Shown here: one piece after another, positions 49,876-64,000 of the stretch
Numbering within the stretch: position 1 is the stretch's first letter
Layout: every line of letters starts with the position of its first letter
Translations under genes and position numbers: made by a program
The notes under the pieces: model-generated
Database searches by the model: none
What the model saw: the letters and a program-made list of their open reading frames with translations, nothing else
What the model was told of the DNA's origin: nothing
Assembly (NCBI GenBank): GCA_965153355.1
Contig: OZ231128.1
Location: 21,080,001-21,144,000 of the forward strand
DNA length: 64,000 nt
Reading direction: 5' to 3'
Source of the DNA: Flaccisagitta enflata
Taxonomy: Eukaryota > Chaetognatha > Sagittoidea > Aphragmophora

Positions 49876-50973
49876 TTATACTACCTGAGATAAGACCCAA
49901 CCAAACAAAGTTTGGATTGCACATGGCTCTCCTGGGTTACCAACTCTCTTGTTTCCAGTCTGTATGTGATCAGCGTAATCATTGACAATTAGCAACTCAA
50001 TTTCAGTTGCATCGCAGGGATAATCATCCGCAAACTGAATATCCGCCAAAAGGGGGTATTCTCTGCATGGATCAAGTCTGAGTGCATCCATATCAACTGT
50101 GAGCTTTTCAGATGGAGAGACAACTGCGTCCATCTCACAGTAACGGTTATCTTTGGTGCAAAGACTGACCTTGACCACATCAAAGAGTTCAGGGGCACGA
50201 TGCTCTCCTGAAAATGCTGTTGCTACAGCAAGCAGCACACGCCTTATCACAGGCAATTTCAACAATTTTGCAGTCTTTTGCAAAATCCATGTGGTCTGAG
50301 AGCCATCATCAATGGCTGACCGAATTGTCAGATTTGGTCTTTCCTTTGGGGCAGCCTTGAAGTTTTTCAAAACTGTCAGTCGCTCTCTCTTGAGAGGTGC
50401 ATGATGAAGTGCATTTGAGCAGGTTTTCTTTGCTGGTAATGACTCTGGCACAGACTTTGATGAGTGTTTGGGATCTGTCGTTGATGAGATTGTGAATGTT
50501 GATGCTGATGAAGCAGCCCTTGCAACATCATTCATGGGTGGTTTTCCCCAGTGCAAGAGAGTGTGGTGAGATTTTTGACACACTTTGCACTTGATCGGTG
50601 ACTTACAAGTCTTTGGGAAATGTTCTTTGGTGATGGGCATCAAACATTTTTGACAATGCTTCTTTTTGAAAATGAAGTCGGATCTTTCTTTTGGAGAGAG
50701 TTTTTTGAACCTTTCACAGTTGAAAATTCTGTGATCTCCCTCACAGCAGAAGCAAGTCACCTCTCTACTTCCAGTAGAGAGCATCAACGTTGTTTTTGGT
50801 CGTGCATCTTTGTTTCTTGCATCAGTTTTTTGTTCTGATGCTGTGCCATAGCATTGCAGCTTCTCATGCAAGAAGTCCAGTAGCTTTTTTGTTGANNNNN
50901 NNNNNACAGTCACCTCAGAGTTGTTCAGTTTCGCATGCTCAAAGGCATTTTCATGTTGATCAAAAGTCGCCAA
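49876..50973 (-). pseudogene. Pao/BEL gag end and aspartic protease, with N gap
   Basis: Contains two CCHC-type knuckles (CFCCEGDHRIFNCERF and CKVCQKSHHTLLH) with a CQKCL cluster between them, then the protease-like domain (SAIDDGSQTTWI, AVVSPSEKL, LLIVNDYADHI). Ten unresolved bases at 50896-50905 lie near its start. The N-terminal gag is absent; similarity stops near 50975. Confidence 0.8.
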
Positions 50974-51377
50974 ATCTCGATAAAGGCGACATCGTCCTCG
51001 CGCGATGACGCTCGCTCGGCTGCGTCATCGTCGTCATCTTGGCGAGTTTGTGATTTCTACTATCGGCATAAAAATGAAACAACTTTTTTCAAAAAACGGA
51101 AAGCTCATTATGGCAATTACTATAACCATTTATTTTTCAACCAATGGAATGCTTCTTTTCTGACTGAATACATGGAATAGTTTCTTATTTAAATTCATGA
51201 ACACTGAATAGCTGGAATGTGTAAAATATTCTAAAGAAACCCACGCGGAATTAAAAGTACAGAAGATTTTTACAGCCTCCCGTATCGAAATAGTCAGGGC
51301 GCGTAGACAACGGCGGGAGCCATGCCCCATTCGCTAGTAATGGGTCCCCAGCGTGATAGTCATCGCTTCACTATTTC
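50974..51377. other. RPS25 3' flank, no gene
   Basis: Contains a CGCGCGATGACGCTCGCTCG palindromic stretch at about 50999-51018 and AT-rich sequence. No exon recognised. Confidence 0.5.
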
Positions 51378-51982
51378 CTAAGCCTTGGGCTCCTCGTCGT
51401 CCTCGGCTTTGGTATTACGCGTGTAGATGAATTGCGCGTGATGTTTGTCGACGAGACGAATGAGTCCTTTGGTCTCCAACTCTTGCAAGGCGAAGCGGGC
51501 CAGGGAACCACGGATCTTCAGCCTTTCGGACACCACCGACGGAGTGATCAGCTTGTACGAGGGAACTTCCTTGTACAGTTTATCGTAGGTAGCTGAGTGA
51601 GACGGAAAGGGGGGGAAAGGAGGAAGGTAATGGAGATCAGTACCTTTGGCCCAAAGGCTTGGAAAGGAGCTAGCTGGAGAAAGCGCGGGATGATTGGAGA
51701 GACTAGCGTTCTATGCAGGACCGTCCATCATTGCAATGGACATACATAATAAGACATCACATGATCATATAGAATCAAAACCAATATTGATCAACGTTAT
51801 TACAAATAACAGTGAATATAAACCTCCAAACGGCTCAAAGACCTACCTTTGTCGAAGAGAACGAGATTGTTAAGCTTGTCGCGGACTTTGCCTTTGGACC
51901 ACTTCTTCTTCTTGGCTTTGCCACCACCGCCGTCTTTCTTGGCCGGGGCCTTAGCCGGTTTTGCGTCCTTCTTAGGGGGCAT
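51378..51982 (-). CDS. RPS25: Ribosomal protein S25 (eS25)
   Basis: Two exons, 51847-51982 and 51378-51592, join in phase 1 to 116 residues. The first exon gives the Lys/Ala-rich N-terminus ([39 protein letters not shown]); the second gives the conserved winged-helix body ([47 protein letters not shown]) and an acidic end. The protein is a small-subunit ribosomal component that contacts the head of the 40S and is needed by some IRES elements. Splice sites are AAAG|GTAGGT and CTCACTCAG. Length is close to the human protein (125). It lies just right of the Pao/BEL remnant and is transcribed toward it. Identification is firm. Confidence 0.96.
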
Positions 51983-54900
51983 CTTCTTTTTTAGTTTATA
52001 TTTATAAAATCTTATTACTGTTGAAAACCAGGGAAAGGAATCGTCAAATTGCAAGGCTCAACTACAGCCCATATAAAATTTAAATGAAAGCAATACATGA
52101 CATGGTCAACATTACATCACAACCCAGAAGTTAGAATAAGGACAAAATTAGAATAAGGACATGATGATCGTCCCTGTTGATGAAACTGAAAACGCCAGCG
52201 AAAATAGTCGCAAAAGCATCAGATGGTCAGCGGTACCCGTGCCCTACTCAGTAGTTGGTGAATAAAATTGAGGGCAAGAGGAGGGCAGCAGCCCCGAAGG
52301 GGTGGATGACCTATTCTTTCACACCTTTGTAAAATTGTCTCCTCTTCGGGATCGCTGCCCAAAAAAGGGGACTAGGAAAGAAAACGCAGTTATACTTTGG
52401 AAGCACTTTTATGCCATTTGTAAGGTCACTAAAGGCCATTTAAGAATGCACGTGCATGTAGGTCGAGATCGAGGGATATGAAAACATATGTAGTCTCGTA
52501 ATATCGGCGACGTCAAGCAGCGCGGTGATATCATGAAGGTCACGCAAGAGCCCCGCCAACTAACCATGTACCCTGGTGATAGTGTCAGAGAGTTCCAGTC
52601 GAAAATAACACGAAAACGGCCTCTCTGATGTACAATAACTCTTTGCAGAGTTGCACATTCATCATTGAAGTTGCAATTTTCATCATCACCATGACTCAGA
52701 TTAAGCCAATCGACCAATCGACTTAACACTCGATGATCGCGATGTAACGCGTGATGACGGATAAAAACGACTTTATTTTGGTATGACAATTTGATTCTGA
52801 TTGGCGCGAGACGGCGATAACTCACGCGTTTGCCCCCGCACCCACGCGCGACCATTTTTTGCTTGTTATCTTTGCCTCTCTTTTGCACGTTGAGTTGTTC
52901 ATTTATTTCTCTTTCAACAGCGCCAACATTTGCATACACCATTGAGAGCCCTCCTCGAACGTTCATTCTCTGGTCTCTACGACCGAGGTGATGGGCTCCA
53001 AATCCCTCCTTAGGTCTTGTCTGCCCAATAAGAGCGATCATGAAGTCATCCACCGGCACACCGGCGGAGGAAATGGACGGCGAATAGAAGAAGCACACTC
53101 CTTCCCTTCATCCTTGGAGAAGTGAACATAAGTTCCAAATCAGACACAATGGGCTTTTCCAATCAAGTCCTTTCACGATCAGAGCACTTAACCTGAGCAC
53201 CGAGGTGATATGAATTGAACATGAGGGAATGAGGATAAATACGATGCAAATCATGTTTCGATGAAAAGAGCTTTACTATTAACAGTCTTTGCTTTATCAA
53301 GGAATCGTTCAGTAAATGGTAGTGTGCTAGCTGAATGTAGCGTTGCATTTTTAGTCGCAGACACGCGACTCTACACCTTGCCGTGTCGGTCGGTCCGTCG
53401 GTCGGTCGTTCACATTTTTGAATTCCGAGCGGTTTTCGCATTAATGCTTCTGCCCAACCGTCCGCGACTGGATTGCCGTGTATCCGGCCTTGTTGAAGAA
53501 CAATAGTCTATAGGCTCCGTGACTCCTGAAGATATGTAAAGCAAATCATACTGGGCGCTCTGTCGATGGACACAGGACCATCAATCTCAAACTAAATAAC
53601 TCTAAGCAACCACGAAGTAGTCGACTGTCAAAACGAAAAAAATCGGCGAGAAAAAAAAAACACAAAATTTGTCATAACGGTGTCATAGCACACAAGAAGT
53701 TAGGGGTAATTTAAAACAACTTCCGTAAATGATATCTTTAGGAAATTATTAAGGAATGGAAAGAAACAGAAAATTTGAATGGAAACAAGAAACCAATGAA
53801 ACGACCCGCGTTCAAAACAAGAAAAAAGTACAAATGATGCAGAATGGAGGGGAAACAAAATATACAGAACACAAAACTTTCGAAAAAGTTTCGAAACCGC
53901 TACTTCTTAACGAAATAATAATACCGAAGTACATTAAATCCAGACAAGACCGCAATGTGAGGAGATGTATGTGTAATTGTTGGATGATCTGAAGGGACGC
54001 TATATGTTGGTTGGGAATTTTCAGTTCAAATTCCCACAGTGAACAACTTCATGACACGCTGTCGGAAGGTCAAAAATGGAAAAAAAATATCATACTGAAA
54101 AGGCCACCAAATATTCAACAAAAGTTGATATTTCCGTAGAAAGCTACAAAAAAGTAGAATTAAAATGGAAAAGATAAAGCTGTCAGAATTAGTAATATCT
54201 CTGCCTAAAATATCAGAAACTTCCTCAACCTATCAACTTTAACCAACAGCGTGCCCCAGCAAATAGGGTAAAAAAGTTCAGTTACGTAAAATTCAGCAGC
54301 AATGGTGAATTTAAAGAGGAAAGACAAACAGGATGAAAATAAAAATTTCCCAATGACTAGACATACACTCGAGAATGAAAACTTAGGCAATGAAATCCGT
54401 ATTTAGTACAAATTAAACAAAGATATAGTTCATGACCGCTCGTAAAGCTGGGTGAACATTTTTATTTCACTTTCAGGAAATGATAGGTTCAAAAACTATT
54501 TCATGAGCAAATCTGGCCTCATCGACCAAATCTAAATATTTATTTAAACTATCTTGTGTGAGTATTACTAATTTACGATGCCAAAATCTTTGCCATGACC
54601 TTCTGCTTTAAACCAAGTCTTTTCAGCACCTCCCAAATGTTGATATCATTCGGTCAAAATAATTCTTTTCTCTATTGAGCTACAAATCATTTAAATTTTC
54701 AAAAGCGGATGGTTTGAAACAACCCGAGACGGCTTTGTGTACTCAGTTACGAATGTTAATCGAGGGGGATAAACCGAATAATATAAATGATTTCAATGTC
54801 ATGTCATGGATCTATACGATTGAGAAGAAGCTACAACTACAAGCCTACTGAAAAATTGGGAGACGGAATTGCAGATGCAAGCCGGTTAAGCGATGGTCAC

Positions 54901-56255
54901 ATAAAAGCTTTTGAAGCATCTTCTTTAGCAATTTGGTTTTATATAGTTGTTGGAAGGAAAGAACCACACTAATACACACGTCGCCCACATAAACATATTT
55001 TCATTGTATTCGTGTGAGGGTACAGTACTACATTGTTCTTGTTGGCGTGGCACGGTGCGGTAAATGATAGGAGAAATATGATGACTACACGTTAACGCTG
55101 TGCTGCAGCTGCGGCTGTGAGCCACCGGGAGATAGAGATGAGCTCCCTTCCAGATGATGCAACGAATGCGTCGACCCTAATCCAAGGTGCAAAACAGATC
55201 AATACACAATTGACATCTTATAGAAATGGTTTCAAAGATCAGAAGCTACGATTAGGATCAAGTTTTTCCCTATGAATGAATGGGAGTTAATAAAGGAGAG
55301 TTTTTTTCGAGATTCAATTTTGAGTTTGGTAGTCATTGTCATATTGGATTTGGTGTTAAGAGATTCGTTGTAAGAGAAATTTGTTGATCAACCGCAAAAG
55401 AACGACGCCAACTGAAATTTCCAAAAGCTTAATTGTGGTCACCTTATCGCCGTTCAGCTAGAATGAAAAACAGACATAACACATTATCTCTCAATTCATG
55501 AATTTAAGCCATGTGTCCTCAAACCTTCCACCAGAGGTGCCGATTCTACTAAGCTGCAACGTAGCATGAAACATTTAGCATAAGCTGCCGTAATTTTTCC
55601 ATCATCATGTTCACATAGGGACTGAACTGCTTGTACTTCCGGCTCCCCCCCTCCTTCATTCCACCTCATGTGTGTCCACAGTGGACGGATTAACGAGTCA
55701 GCGAATAAACATTTCAGCCGTCAACGATGCTTCTTGGATCAGTTTATCTTTTCAAACGAAACGCAGTTGTGTGTTTGAGAGCAAAACAATTCTCTTTTTC
55801 TAAATATTCATGCGGGCTTTTGCTCTGTCATTACAGAGTCATCGGGCCTATTCACGGATTTAAAGCGGAAGAAAGATTTTGATGCAGAGAATGATTTCTT
55901 TTTTCTCGCCTACTGGCGTGTATCAATCATTACCGTAATATGCAAATTAGGATATACTGCGATTAGGAAAAGAAATACCTGCGAAAGCGCTGCCGTGGAT
56001 CTTATCAAAATGCAAACAAAATCGAAAATCTGGCATTGGCTCCGCGCAGACAATTGAAAACTTTGTCTTACTCTCTTTCTTTCTTACTCTCTTTCTTTCT
56101 TTCTTTCTTCTTCCTTTTTTTCTTTCCCAGCTTCCCCTTTCCTCATCTTTATATTCCTTAGCTGGTCGCGTCTGCCACACTTTGGCGTTTTCCTGCCACA
56201 TTGCATTGCTACTATGCTACAAAGAATCGGCACCTCTGCCTACCACCCGATGGAT
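51983..56255. other. Intergenic, mostly unassigned
   Basis: The upstream region of RPS25. A 229-residue minus-strand frame at 52409-53098 has no recognisable motif and is probably chance. Apart from the repeat at 53348-53494, the rest is AT-rich with no exon I can support; 56090-56110 is a small CTTT tract. Confidence 0.4.
53348..53494 (+). repeat. GTCGCG dispersed repeat copy
   Basis: TTTTTAGTCGCAGACACGCG at the start, GACTCTACACCTTGCC, a GGTCGGTCCGTCGG tract, TTCTGCCCAACCG and the end GTGTATCCGGCCTTGTT. The best-preserved copy in the window. Confidence 0.7.

Positions 56256-64000
<7,745 letters not shown>

Larger units (their letters stand above)
46691..50973 (-). mobile_element. Degenerate Pao/BEL LTR retrotransposon
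   Basis: Minus-strand remnant of gag C-terminus, aspartic protease, broken reverse transcriptase, RNase H, integrase and the C-terminal DUF5641-like domain in the canonical Pao/BEL order. Coding is interrupted at the reverse transcriptase (48904-49875) and between integrase motifs (47300-47328). A 10-N assembly gap lies at 50896-50905. LTRs are not recognised. Confidence 0.85.

Noticed and set aside
52409-53098. 229-residue minus-strand frame upstream of RPS25
   Set aside because: Long but without domain, splice context or codon pattern; Cys/Arg-rich end looks like chance. Kept only as a note.
54787-54972. 61-residue plus-strand frame
   Set aside because: No motif, no splice context, AT-rich surroundings.

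Overview
This is a window from an animal nuclear genome, most likely an invertebrate. Three spliced host genes are recognisable (RPS25, NPC1 and a secreted SOUL heme-binding protein) and a fourth is partly visible (single-pass membrane protein with a Gly-rich tail). All have GT-AG introns. The rest is repeat-rich and AT-rich, with many long microsatellites. I cannot name the species.

Layout. 1-5.9 kb: compact, overlapping minus-strand gene cluster of a Polinton/adintovirus-like element (packaging ATPase, DDE integrase, capsid-like, basic and membrane proteins), bordered by a tandem repeat whose last copy forms the ATPase N-terminus. 8.2-12.6 kb: a 4.4-kb element with identical 253-bp terminal direct repeats, carrying a three-exon Mutator-like transposase and, convergent to it, a His-Cys box homing-endonuclease-like gene. 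12.6-21.3 kb: a satellite array (158-bp higher-order unit) holding three shorter elements of the same design (direct repeat, spacer, direct repeat) with perfect 4-bp target duplications. 22.6-28.7 kb: fold-back and hAT-like elements, some nested. 31.2-36.2 kb: last two exons of the membrane-protein gene, whose intron holds a Penelope-like element with inverted ends. 37.6-41.2 kb: an R2/R4-type retrotransposon tail, a Tc1-like TIR element and a hAT element with a perfect 8-bp duplication. 46.7-51 kb: a broken Pao/BEL retrotransposon with a 10-N assembly gap. 51.4-52 kb: RPS25. 56.3-62.7 kb: 3' half of NPC1 on the minus strand, with the complete SOUL gene lying antisense inside one NPC1 intron.

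The most striking system is the terminal-direct-repeat family. Three unrelated repeat sequences (A, C, E) share one architecture: repeat units end in GTC, the spacer ends in TTATAA directly before the downstream unit, and the two units of one element resemble each other more than units of a sister element do. The 4.4-kb member encodes both a transposase and a homing-type nuclease and is a candidate autonomous copy. I do not recognise this combination as a described superfamily.
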